Positions 1-10,728 of a stretch of DNA of 64,000 nucleotides are shown here, piece by piece. Position 1 is the stretch's first letter, and each line of letters starts with the position of its first letter. A program made the position numbers and the translations under genes. The notes beneath the pieces are model-generated. The model was not told the origin of the DNA, made no database searches, and worked only from the letters and a program-made list of their open reading frames with translations. This DNA is from Tricholomella constricta (taxonomy: Eukaryota > Basidiomycota > Agaricomycetes > Agaricales > Lyophyllaceae), in contig JAACJP010000006.1 of the NCBI GenBank assembly GCA_013368375.1, positions 186,001 through 250,000 of the forward strand. Reading direction: 5' to 3'.

Positions 1-520
1 AATACTTGCATTATGTTGATTCTGCTGTGAAGTTCCCCGTTCGCAGCGGGCTCGAAGACCTTCCGGAGCGAATCGATATCTCTATGATCAGCGAGATTGC
101 GACGGGTACTTGTGCGCCTCCCCCGAACGTTCTGCGTGACCAGAATGATCTACCCCCGACCTCGCCTCTTATACCTTCCCCCCTCTCGTTCTCTCTGCTC
201 AGCGCACACGAAGGATCTTTGGCTGACCAGATTGCTCCTGACCAGTCACGGTGGGCAGACTGGACAGATGGGTTGAATATGCTTCGTAGGGACGGGGGAC
301 ACGTGGCATCTAAGGAGACAGCGGGCTTCGTTCAAGCACTCACGGAGATCGGGCTGAAGATTAAACTTTTGGGTACGTTCTTTCTGCCAGAACGCTTCGC
401 ATCACTGAGTGTCTCTTTCTACTTGTAGATCTTTCAGGAGAGAAGGTGGAGATACCCAGTGGCCTGGCCGCAGGACCACCTCCCACTAACACGGACTTTT
501 TCTTCTCGGACTTGTTGTAG
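1..520 (+). CDS. ELMO/CED-12 domain protein, C-terminal part (5' end outside window)
   Basis: Only the last two exons are present (1-372 and 429-520; intron 373-428 splits an Asp codon). The visible protein matches the C-terminal PH-like domain of ELMO proteins: a YLHY start-like strand, a region ending EIATGTCAPPP, the hallmark WADWTDGLNML, then KIKLLDLSGEKVEIP and a proline-rich end. ELMO proteins act with DOCK-family exchange factors to activate Rac-type GTPases in actin-dependent processes. The gene runs off the left edge, so its N-terminal ELMO domain and its start cannot be assessed. The next gene converges on it. The assignment rests on motif order recalled from the family; the splice fits phase exactly. 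Confidence 0.75.
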
Positions 521-884
521 TACGTTTGTATATCCCATCGAACACTTGTAGCTCAACGGCCTGCGGTCCCTGATAATGCTACGATCATTCCAAGACGTCG
601 ATGAATTGATCTCAGAGAACTACCAGTATCTAGGTATGATGCAGTTGATGCAGGAAAACTATAATGTAGTATGAGGTGTATGGATAAATGATTGAGCTGG
701 AAGCGTGAGTGGGTTGGGTGCGGTGGTATGTCAGTAAAGTATCCAGGGGAATGTAAAAAAACAACGGGGGGTTGAACCCCGAAATGCAGTTCTATGAAAC
801 AAGTGAGGTGATGGATCGTGAGCGATGTACAGATAAAGAGATGATAGAAGAGATAAAATTCAATAGGCGAGACGGCGGTGAGAT
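521..884. other. Intergenic, convergent 3' ends
   Basis: This gap lies between two convergent genes. It probably holds both 3' UTRs. I see no reading frame with family resemblance and no RNA gene. Confidence 0.5.
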
Positions 885-3060
885 CTAGTGCCCATTAACA
901 AGGGGTGGCGAGACATGTTCCAGCGCCCGGTATTCCTCACCGGCCAGGAAAAAGGGCTTGAAAATAGCTTCAGGATCTTGGAAATCGTTGTGCACTACAT
1001 TGACGAGGGAGCAGGTCTCCATGAGGTCGGAGATCAATTTGCGGGAAGGTGATTCGGCGTCATAGATCTGCGCCCATTGTTGTCCAAGCTCGTACGCCTC
1101 ATCCTATGAATCATGATGAGCGAGTAAGGTAATAACATGGACCTCGGGAAGACGTACCTTCCATGCCATAAAGCTGACTGCCTCGACAATTGTAGGCTGA
1201 ACGATCTCTTTACCAGGGAACACACCCCATGTCACAGCGTTAGGGCCATCAGAGTGCGTGTTGGTTTTCAGATCACCGCGACTGTTAATAACGTAGTATG
1301 TGATATTACTGTCCCGCTCTATATGCTTGAGGAGGCGAGTGAGGAGAGCAGGGTTCACGAAAAACTCCAAATAGGCCTGAGCAAAAACGTCAGAGACTTT
1401 CGCGGCATAGGTGCATATGTCATACCTTCTGATAAACGTAGCCGTTGCTGGGACCCCAGCCGAAGACCTTATTATCGCTCCGAGCGCCGTTTACGGCCGG
1501 TTGAGAATTGATGGTCAAGAAGCCCAACTCGTTCATCCTTGCTAGCTGCTTCGAGATAACGCTGGTCTCAGTGGATGGTGCTTGGTCGGACCATGGGAGA
1601 GCAGACAAGTCTTTGGTACAGAAGCGAGAGAAGAGAGAGGCGATATCCGAAAAGGTGGTTGGGTGACCCCACAATTTGATTGCGTCCTCTTTCTGGGAGG
1701 GCATTAGATCGATATTATGGAGGACAATGCATGGTACTGACCGTCTGCTTTATCCAGACACCGTAGCCATCCAGCTCACCGTAAGCGGGACTCCGTGCGT
1801 CTCCAAAACGTCCGTTCGGGTACTCATCCCAATTTTCGGTGCGAGAAATGTAAGATTTGGCCCTGTTCGCCCAGAAAATCGGGCGAATGGTCTCCTGTCG
1901 CCTACTCGGCGTGAGAGACTGAATTAGGAGAGTCAGCAGCGAAAGGAGACGTGAAAAGTACACCAAGCTTACCTGTCGCCAGGGTAGGGGTTTGATAGTC
2001 TCGACCCTTGGAACCAGATTGAGCTCTTCGAGTAACATTTTGGTACCCTTCTCGAGATTCATGGTGTAAAAGTGTAGCCCACGAATGCCAAGGTTCCCGT
2101 TCAGTATCCTCCTACACATATCGGCCACAAGCTTCGTTCCGATCGCCCTGACCTGCTCATCGTTGTTCTTGTGGGGCTCCAGAGCATCCATGAAGGACTG
2201 TGGGATAATAATCTTGGCCAGACTCGTTGCACGCATGAAGCCGTTCCATGTCTGAATGGGAGCGATGCCGGGAACGATAGGGATAGTAATACCCGCTGCG
2301 CGGACTTCCTTAACCCACTCGATGAAAATTTCAACGTCGTAGAACATCTGCGTGAAGATAAAGCTGACGCCAGCATCGATTTTCTCCTTCAAATATTTCA
2401 GCTCGAGATCGCGTTCCTCTTTAGGGAGGAGCTGATGCTGAGGGAAGCCCGCGACGGCGATGTCGAAGTAATCGCCATAGAGATTTCGTATGTGTCGTAC
2501 GAGGTCGATGCCATGCATGAAGCCCCCTTCTACTGCCTCCCACTCTTCCTTGCCAATGGGAGGGTCACCTCTAAGGGCGAGGACGTTTCTGCATCCGTGC
2601 TCCTTCGCTTCCTGTAACGCTTCGGATTGAGACAATGCAGCGAATAGCCCAAGCGATGACTACGCACCCGCAAAGCAATGTCTACTTTCTCCTCTGGCAT
2701 ATTGGTGCACGTCAAATGCATGCAGGTCTCTATTCCAATCAAACTCTGGCATGTCTTGACCATCTCTGAGGTCAAGTCGGACGTGCGTCCACCCGCGTTC
2801 CTACAACTGGTGTTAGTGTGTCGCTTGTAACAGATAATGGCGAAGTCATACCATGTAATATCTATAAACTCGGGGCCCAAAGCTCTCATACGCTCTATGC
2901 GATCTAGAAGGTTTTGCAAACCCTGTAGAGCGCAATGAGCATAAGCGAACAATATGAAGTGAGAGATACATGCCTGAGCAGTGCGTGGCGGGAAGTATTC
3001 GAAGGACCACCATATTTTATCCTCCTTTGCAGACTGTTCAATCTTGTGGCTGATTTTCAT
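885..3060 (-). CDS. MET13: Methylenetetrahydrofolate reductase (NADPH)
   Basis: This enzyme reduces 5,10-methylene-THF to 5-methyl-THF for methionine synthesis in the cytosol. Eight exons: 2974-3060, 2852-2922, 2668-2800, 1973-2611, 1742-1918, 1426-1692, 1158-1376 and 885-1103. They give 603 aa, the usual fungal length. The N-terminal TIM-barrel shows FEYFPPRT, DITWNAGGRTSD, ETCMHLTCTN and ALRGDPP, which bind FAD and folate. The C-terminal half is the eukaryotic regulatory domain (IFWANRAKSYISRT, WDEYPNGRFGD, FLTINSQP, GWGPSNGYVYQKAYLEFF, NAVTWGVFPGKEI), which in this family binds S-adenosylmethionine as a feedback inhibitor. The first intron (2923-2973) uses a GC donor. Everything is in frame, so the gene looks functional. 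Confidence 0.95.
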
Positions 3061-3856
3061 GGTCGTCAGATGCGGGAACGTCCCAGCAGGAGAAAGAAGG
3101 TGGGGGACAAATCAAATGAGAAAACATTTGCCAGTCAGTCTATATAAATAAAATTATATCGAACCATCAGATCTACGATCGGGATGATGCCACATTTTAT
3201 GGTAAAAATTGAAAATACATCCTCGTGCATCATCTCAAGCGCTGCGTTGCCGACGCAGCCCTAGCAGCTATGTACATACCATTACCCATACCGGCAGCAT
3301 GGGCATTGTGCTACGTACACAAGGGATCCTTATGCATGAGTCAAGATCGAATTCGGCTTCTTTCGGTCCGCTGTTTACGTCCGATGATTAGAGAGCTCGT
3401 CTCCTTTCGTCATAACTTGACTTGCAGTGTAGTCCTGAAATGGCGCACATGAAGACATGGAAAAGGGGTACAAATTGTTCATAAAGACCCTCTCAAACGA
3501 GGCCGTGCACACAAGGAAAAAAAAGCTAAGCTCGTTCGGCCGATGACGTTATGCACCATAATAAAGCCCGTTCTTCCCGACCCACTTCCGGGAAACATAG
3601 TTCGCGTCAGGTTCGCGTTTCACGAAAATTCACTCTCACCAGATGTCCTGGGGCAGGAGTGTACATATCCAGGAGGCCAAAAGAAAGGTATTCCTGAAAA
3701 ATATTGATATAGATGCGGGGGGTAATACACAAATCATGAATAATACATAGATGACAGGTAATGAATGTGACTATAGTTCAGAAGAAATGATTGAGTGAGG
3801 TGTCAGATTGATTTTTTGCGACCAGGGCTCACAAAAATGTACGGTCGAAATATTAT
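3061..3856. other. Intergenic region
   Basis: This stretch lies between the MTHFR start and the 3' end of the DUF202 gene, both on the minus strand. It should hold the MTHFR promoter and the neighbour's 3' UTR. Short open frames exist but none has recognisable content. Confidence 0.5.
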
Positions 3857-4382
3857 TTAGTGCCCTGCAAGGAGCACGATGCAGGTGGCGAATATGGCGA
3901 TGACGACGACACTCATGATAGCTAGGTGCGGGCTAGAGAAGCGCAATCAACGAACGAGCAGGAGAAACATTATCCTCGGAAGCCTACTTCACTCCAACAA
4001 GAAATGCTCGCATGTCTCGTAAATCACGATAGCCAGTGTGGTACTCCCAAACACCTGCAACGATCGTGGCCAATGAAGCTGCAATTTGAACACCTGCAAG
4101 CGGTAGGCTCGCCTTGTCCTCTGTCTCTGAGGAAGAATCTTCTGGTTCAGGAACCAAGCGTGCGCGAAGCAATAGGGATGAAGACAAAAGTGACAGGAGA
4201 AAGGCAAGCTTCAAGTGCGATAATAGGTTGCGTTCCAGCATGCAATAGTCCCTAGCAGCACTACCGGTGTTGGCAACTACGTAGGGCTCGATGCTCACAG
4301 TCGGAGTGGGCATAGTGAGATCTGCAAGAGAACAGTAGGACAAGTTGCTTTCGTGCTGACTATGTTCGAGATCGGCGTACAT
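3857..4382 (-). CDS. DUF202 (YidH-type) small membrane protein
   Basis: Two exons (3988-4382 and 3857-3932) joined by an intron with a GTAGGC donor; the split codon gives Asn. The product is about 156 aa. After a short N-terminus comes ARDYCMLERNLLSHLKLAF, the typical DUF202 motif in which a charged ERN/ER segment leads into the first transmembrane helix. Two more hydrophobic helices follow (AGVQIAASLATIVAGVWEY and the C-terminal MSVVVIAIFATCIVLLAGH). DUF202 proteins are small three-helix membrane proteins; in fungi they occur on their own or fused to vacuolar SPX proteins, and their biochemical role is unclear. The start is uncertain: a TTGCAG lies just before MPTPTVS (about 4313), so translation may begin there or an upstream exon may exist. 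Confidence 0.7.
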
Positions 4383-4672
4383 GTTACAGTACTAATTAGC
4401 ACTCGTAATGTTAATGTGATAACTTCAGGGAGATAGTCACCTTAGCTGTGCAGGTCAATCGTATTTGAATTTGAGAACACCCATGGGCTTCGGAGCTCCA
4501 TTTTGACAGGTCACGCGAATGAAAGAAGGTAAGCACGTGCCACCTCGCGCTAATTGGTTGCGCCCTGTTTGGTCCAAGTTCAACTTTCCATTCACGACAA
4601 CTTCGACGACTCCAGCATACATTACGCGAAGGACGGGCGGCCGGCCTAACAATTAGCAAGGAACAGTGTAAA

Positions 4673-6719
4673 ATGGGGTTTTTGAAGCGTATATTCTCTC
4701 TTGGGGGCAAGAAGGCCAAGAAGCAGCGCCCGCATATCATTCACAACGTGGATGCCAGGCAACGAGCTATCGAGGAGGAAGAACATGAGGCGGCTGTGGG
4801 TCGTCTCCTGCGCTCCTCATCTACTCGTTACACGATTGTATCGGAAGTCGAATATGCTTCCTTGCCTCCTCTGCGTGAGTTTCAATTACAATAGAGAAGT
4901 TGCAGATGATATAAACATGTTTTAGCCCATCCAATCAACAACGTCGTTCAAACTCCTGCAGCATCTACAATGAGCCTTGCAAGCAGCACAATGAGTCAGC
5001 GCGGTACATATAACGTTACGGTTCACAAACGCAAGCAACACACCCTCACCGAGGTTCCCTCTGCCAATCGGGACGATGTTACTACTCCCCAACGCCCTCT
5101 TGAACCAGTCCAGTCGATTGAATCCTCTCATCTTCGCGAACTACGCTCGCATCCCTCTGTTGCCAGTTTGTTGGACATTTATGATGAACAAGGACGCATT
5201 CCAGCTCAAGCCTTCTCCAATAGTCCTCCATCTCCCGAGAAAGCGGAACGGGCGCAGACTCGGCGAAATGGTTCGACTTTACGACAACTACTGGGAGAAC
5301 CTCCTAGCTTGAATTCGAGGAATAGCAATGGAGCTGCCTCTACCGAGGGCGATATCTCCTGGGCTGAACGATTCTTGGGGTTCGTACAATGTCTCTATGT
5401 TACATTTTGATCTGTTCCTAACGCTCATTGCTGCCAGTGAATCCGACAGCGTGTCCTCTGCCACGTCTTCCGTCGACCTTCGCACTCCACGCACCCCCAA
5501 CGCTCATTTCAACAACACTTCACATTACAGCGATTACCCTCACGATATTCTGGTCACAGATCACGATCTCTCTATAATCACGTACGAAGACCCAGCAATC
5601 TCATCAATGGAAGTGGAATTCAGTATTGCTGAGTCCCTTCCATCTGTCGAAGGCAAATCCACGGACAACAACCCTTACACAAACCCCGACCCTACAACTC
5701 CGCAAAGGGCATCACAAGTCTTCGGATTCTTAACAGACCGAAAGCAATCCAGATATGTTGATGACCAGGAGCGCCCCCTGCCTGAACCGCCCAGTGCGTT
5801 CAGCATCTCTTCAAATGAAGGGTCCCCAAGTAACAGCAACGAAGGGCGCTCTCATTTCTCTGATGATTCCTTTGACGTCACGTCTGTCCTTTCTGCACGT
5901 CCTGCGATACCTATTCCCGCATTCAGCCATACCTTCTTCGATTCCCAAGTGGATATCGAGCTTAGTCAACCAGATATGACCTCAGTCGAGACATCTCTGG
6001 ACGTCTCACCTTCTCAAGCGACCTCGCACCGTACTTCTGAACCTACCAACACAGCAGAAACAGTCTGGATGGCTCCTAACCTGCGCAAAGCGGTCAATGC
6101 TCCCACACGGGTTATCGTGACAGCGCCGACACCTTCCGGCAAACACGATACACCAAGTCGTATTCCTCGTGGTCCGAGAGCCCAGTCTAGAAGACTGTCA
6201 GCCAGCACCAATAAAGTACGACGCGCAACCACGCTCGCTGAGCGCTCATCAAACTCAGCAGTCTCCCACTCCATCGATACATTTACTTCTGTTCTTCCCA
6301 AACACCGATCACATCGACGAAACTCCTCCAATGGTTCCTCTTCGACACATTCACATAACTCACATATCATCGAAATAGGCCTGCCCACCCGTCTAGAGAA
6401 GAGGGGTAATAGCAGACGAGGAAGCGGCAGCAAGTCCATCCTTAATAAGGAAAACGGGGCAGAACTCACGGTGAATTCCAAGCTTCCTTCGACTCCGTTG
6501 CGTTCCAAGTCCGATTCTAGAGCGCTCTTCCGAGCTGCTGTCACACCAAGCATGTTTCGTGCACCTGTGGGGATGACACCTTCCCCGGCCTCGTCATCGG
6601 ATCTCTCACCTGTTGGAAAGCAAATGATGATTGATGTCCGGCAGCAGCGCTCAAAGGCACGCGAGGTCGAGCGCCGGAAGAGTGGAGGGAGGTTTGGGTT
6701 TAGGTCATCGAGGCACTGA
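4673..6719 (+). CDS. Unknown protein, largely disordered
   Basis: Three exons (4673-4874, 4926-5379, 5438-6719) give about 645 aa. I do not recognise a domain. The N-terminus MGFLKRIFSLGGKKAKKQ is a short basic amphipathic stretch that could bind membrane or nucleic acid. The rest is rich in Ser, Thr, Pro and Asn, with SP/TP sites (DLRTPRTPN, TPQRAS, SPSQ) that look like proline-directed kinase targets. There are basic clusters (RRLSAST, RSKSDSR), a SKSILNKENG stretch and a basic C-terminus (REVERRKSGGRFGFRSSRH). It is probably regulatory, but that is inference. It shares a divergent promoter of about 290 bp with the DUF202 gene. Confidence 0.7.
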
Positions 6720-6958
6720 ACACTTGAGCTTTCTGTTAAATTATTTCATACGTTCTATGTCACGCTTTATCCACGCATTCGCTTTGAAATTGTTATCAAT
6801 GTTCGTTCTCCATGCTCTGTATTCAAAATCAACTTGATCTTGACTTGATCAAACTGGGGACGCCTGCTCTGCTCAGTATTCTGGGAACTTCGACGCGTGA
6901 CACCCCCGCCCTCGTGACGGGACGTCACGTCGCAATCCCATTCGCGACCCAGACGGCC

Positions 6959-9021
6959 ATGTCGTCCCAAGCAGCCATCGACTTTTTAACAAAACAGATT
7001 TTCATAGAGAAGAATATAGTAAGTTTACAAGCCTTTATCAAAACAATATAGCTTTGATATACCCTACTGTAAGGTCACATATCGATCACTCAGCAGGGAG
7101 CTACGAATTCACGTCAATACCGCGAAGAAGTAAGCATGATTTCGTTTATAAATGCGCGTATACTGATCTGTACCAGTGAACTGGCCGCATACCACGAAAA
7201 CGCGCCATACCACTCCCAAACCTCCTCTGCAACTTATTTGCTATGCGGAAAAGTAATGACTCCAGGAGACTCGGACGTGGATATGGACTATAATATCGGC
7301 GTAGATGTCGGAGGAGATCACGAAGATGACGGGGACGAAGTACCGCAGACGAAGATACTGCTCGTGAATGAAAGAGATCTTGAAGGTGAGTGGCTTTGCC
7401 ATCAATTACCCTGATATGCGACCGTTTAAGACGCGCCTTATTATTCCAGATGCTCGTACACAATTCATGCGGTTGGACTCAATACATATCTACAGTCTAT
7501 CTCCTTCTCCGATTTCTGTCTGTGGTCGTCTCAGTTCTCCGATGACTCCTACTTACATTACGCGACAGGACGCGGGTCTCATTTGTACTCCAACAGAACT
7601 GGTACGCACTGCGGATCGCGGGGAGCAGGCAAAGGAGATGGTGCAACTTGTCGGCAAGATTGTTGGTTCGAATATTCAGGTATTTCTTAGAATTTATTCT
7701 GATTACTAGCCACTCACTCTTAACAGATCATACAACCGACGACGAAAGGAGCAAAACCCATTCGTCAACCTGTTGCTGGTCCATCGAGGCAGAAGGCGAC
7801 GAACGACACCACACCGAATTTTAAACCGAAGGAGAAGGCGGGGGTCGTAGAACCTGTGAAGGGGCAGGCGAAGGTCACTGCAGCCAAACCGAAAGAAAAA
7901 CCGAAGGCGACCGGCAAGCTCAATTTCGCAAAGGCAAAATTCAAGGAGACAAATCAGGAAGACGCAGTGGAGCCGCCCAAGGAGAAGGGAAAGGCGGAGG
8001 AGAAGGTGTTTTTCACCGCAACGTCGGGCGCGAAGGGGAAAAGGCCTAAGGAGACATTGGAACCACCGAAAGTAGGACATCTTCATTTTACGATGCCTTC
8101 AGCACAGGTGATGATCTTTTCCAGAGAGGCACGAAGCGCAAGTCAACACTTGACCTGTCGGATTCTGAGGACGATACATCTTCAGCTGCAGCGTCCAAGC
8201 CACCGTCCAAACCTCCATCTGAGTCAAAGGAGAAGGTGCGAGTACAGAAGCGCACGGTTCTCTCAGATCAAGAGGGCGATGCCCCCAAGCCTGCACGTAA
8301 GACTCGGACCAGTCGTAGTGCGAAGGCTGTGGATTCAGACACGGAGGACGTCCAGGCATTAATGGACATCGATGATGGTAGGCAAAGTCTGGGAATTAAC
8401 TCCTTGCTTATCACTAACTGCTTGACTCAAACAGATCAAGTAGACCGCGTCACACGGGGGGCTTCTGCTCGCATCGAGGACAACGATAATGACGAAGAGG
8501 AGGAGGGAGAGGAAAAATCGAGCGCTGTTGACGAGGATGTTGACATGCTCGACGATCCTGCGCCCAAACCCAAGCCTAAGAAACGCCGGGAGAAGAAAGT
8601 GATTCCGGTCGGCAGGAACGGTTTAAAGAAGAAAAGAGTGATTAAGAGCAGAAGTGCGGTCGATGAGAAGGGCTATATGGGTACATCTTGGCTTCCTTCA
8701 TCTCCTTAACCAGCGCTGACTAATTCCAATGTAGTCTTCGAAGATTACTCAGAGTACGAATCCGTGGACGAGGAGGAGGAGCCGGAACCAGCACCCACCA
8801 AAGGAAAGGCGAATGCAAAGGCCTCTGCGAAAGCGAAGCGGGAGGAAGAAGGCGTTTCGCCTACACCTGCCGCCGCTAAACTCAAGCCTTCCGGAAAGGG
8901 CACAGGTCAGAACGCGTCCGCCAAAACCACAAAAGCGGATAAGTCACGGGCTGGTGCTGCCAAGGGGGCACCAAAGCAAAAGAGCTTAGTGAACTTCTTC
9001 ACGTCGAAACCTAAGAATTGA
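6959..9021 (+). CDS. POLD3: DNA polymerase delta subunit 3 (Cdc27/POLD3)
   Basis: This is the non-catalytic Pol delta subunit that links the polymerase to PCNA during lagging-strand synthesis. Nine exons: 6959-7018, 7074-7129, 7177-7385, 7450-7517, 7569-7679, 7727-8071, 8125-8377, 8435-8680 and 8735-9021. The N-terminal winged-helix part (FLTKQIFIEKNIVTYRSLS, IHVNTAKNELAAYH, TYLLCGK) and HIYSLSPSPISDAGL match the family. The middle is a low-complexity charged tail rich in Lys, Glu, Ala and Pro, with KRKSTLDLSDSEDD. The last residues contain a textbook PIP box, QKSLVNFF, close to the C-terminus, exactly where Cdc27 orthologues carry it. All junctions keep phase. Confidence 0.92.
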
Positions 9022-9186
9022 CACTACCTACACACCTTCCTCATCTCATTCAGCATGTAGAGTCATCTGCATGACCGTATGAAAGATTCACGTATCCACA
9101 TTCCTAACATTGCATTGAAGTAGTCTATCCGTTGCGGCATAAGAGTAAATGACAAAAGTAATGACTTTGCATCTTGTGCTCTGAGA

Positions 9187-10330
9187 TCATCGCCATGGTA
9201 CGGGCAGTACGAACTCGCGCTTGAGGAACCTACAGACATCCATGTACCTGCTGTCCGAGCTCTCTGTGACCAGTCCATGCCGGACGAGGAAATCCACGAT
9301 GGCCAGCGCGGAGCTCGACTTTAATCGTCCCTCAACGAGGTTTTGAAGCACCAGCTCTGCGTCCATTAGCTCAAAGCTTTCTACCTCTCCATCTGCGAAG
9401 TTCGTTCGTGGGACAATTGTGCCTCCGGGCGAAGTGGGAGATCAAAAAGGTAGTACATGCCTGGAAGAATCCAATTCGCTGGAGAGCGGTTGGGGAACGG
9501 GAGGACACCGACGGAGCGGACATTGTTGCGGACATATTTGGCGTTTAGAGATGCCTCTTGCGGGCACTCCCGAACGACGGTGTTTAGCGCAGTGTCCCCC
9601 ACGCCCATTCCACCGCCAACAGTGACGTCAAGTTTACCGGGCCAACTTTCAAAAGTTTAGTAGTGCGAGCCTCCACTAGGGAACACGAAGCTTACGTTCG
9701 TTTTGTTATTGAACGTCGAGGGACCCACATCATGGTCTTCCCGGTTTCAGGAGAGATATAGGATGCTGCAACGACAAATTCCAAGGCGTTAATCAGTTTC
9801 AGAAACAAGGGCCCTGAGGCGCCTGACCATTTAGAAGACATCCGAAGTTGGCAAAAGCGAAGAGCGGCAGGGCTGCGCGTTCGATGGTAAATGCAACAGG
9901 CTCTCCTTTCAGGCTGTCGAAGACGGTGCGTCGTGGAAAATAGGTCGCTCCAACCTGGGTACGTAAATAAAGAAATGAAGCGTTATCAACCTTCATGAGG
10001 GATATAAGGTTACCTCGCAGGATACCTCTGAACGTCTGCTGTGTTTTTCATCGCTGGACCAATTTCTGGATGTGATCTGTGCGAGACGCTGCGCCTTCCT
10101 GGTTAACCCAATGCGCAAACGAAATCGAATCGGGCAGCTCATTCGAGATGGAGTAATGCAGGTATCACGGTGACAGTGAGCCTGCGGACAAGTAAGTTTT
10201 GTGGTCACTCTCAATGGCTTTCACGGCTTCCTTCCTTAAGAAGTCGAGGGTAGGGGAGGCATTTTGGGAACGTGACAGAAGAAATGGAACGACGAGCTCC
10301 CCACAGTCCTGGTGCCTACGAGATAGTGAG
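9187..10330 (-). pseudogene. Decayed Nudix hydrolase (Tnr3/DUF4743-like)
   Basis: The conserved pieces of a Tnr3-type protein (DUF4743 domain followed by Nudix) appear in the right order but no longer in one frame. Order: FLRKEAVKAIESDHKTYL; SFAHWVNQEGAASRTDHIQKL; FRGILRGW; KGEPVAFTIERAALPLFAF; MMWVPRRSITKRTWPGKLD; the Nudix region GGGMGVGDTALNTVVREC; DGEVESFELM; and SALAIVDFLVRHGLVT. In-frame TGA codons at 10165-10167 and 10048-10050 sit where the family has Trp. Frameshifts separate GWSDLF from DSLKGEP (about 9910-9950) and DLPLR from PGGTIVPRTNF (about 9425-9435). The Nudix box reads RECPQE where RExxEE is expected. The 5' end is unclear. Assembly error is possible, but neighbouring genes are intact. 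Confidence 0.7.
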
Positions 10331-10728
10331 AGACTCGTAGATGGATGACAAGACGAGGGGTTGTATGGCCGCTGGCAGGCGTTGGCCGCGGTTCGGCAAT
10401 ACCTGGGGGAACGATTTACCAAGCGCGCCGAGGCCGAACACTGCGCGCGGTCGACGATCGTGGGTTGACGCGCGTCGAAACGTGGCGCCACGTGATGAGA
10501 AACGTGAGTAAGGTCCGAACAAGTCATTACCGCAGATGCCCTAATTTGTGAACAATTCAAGACCCCACGCACCCGTTATCGCTATCTTCCCTTGTGGACT
10601 TGAGAGCCCGATAAAGCGCCAAACCTCGTGTGAATCTGGCGTGGCTCTTTCCTTCCCGGCCCTCATCCAAGCCGACTCGTCTAGCGGAACACAGGGCCCT
10701 CGACCACGAAGAGGACGAGGCTTTTGAA
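10331..10728. other. Intergenic region upstream of transporter
   Basis: This GC-rich stretch lies between the Nudix relic and the first in-frame ATG of the transporter. The transporter frame stays open upstream to about 10630 (with LFPSRPSSKPTRLAEHRA), so an upstream coding exon may be hidden here. I could not find a matching ATG or splice. Confidence 0.4.

Noticed and set aside
10345..10551. Small GC-rich plus-strand frame before the transporter
   Set aside because: It has no resemblance to any family and lies opposite and above the relic Nudix gene; composition alone explains it.
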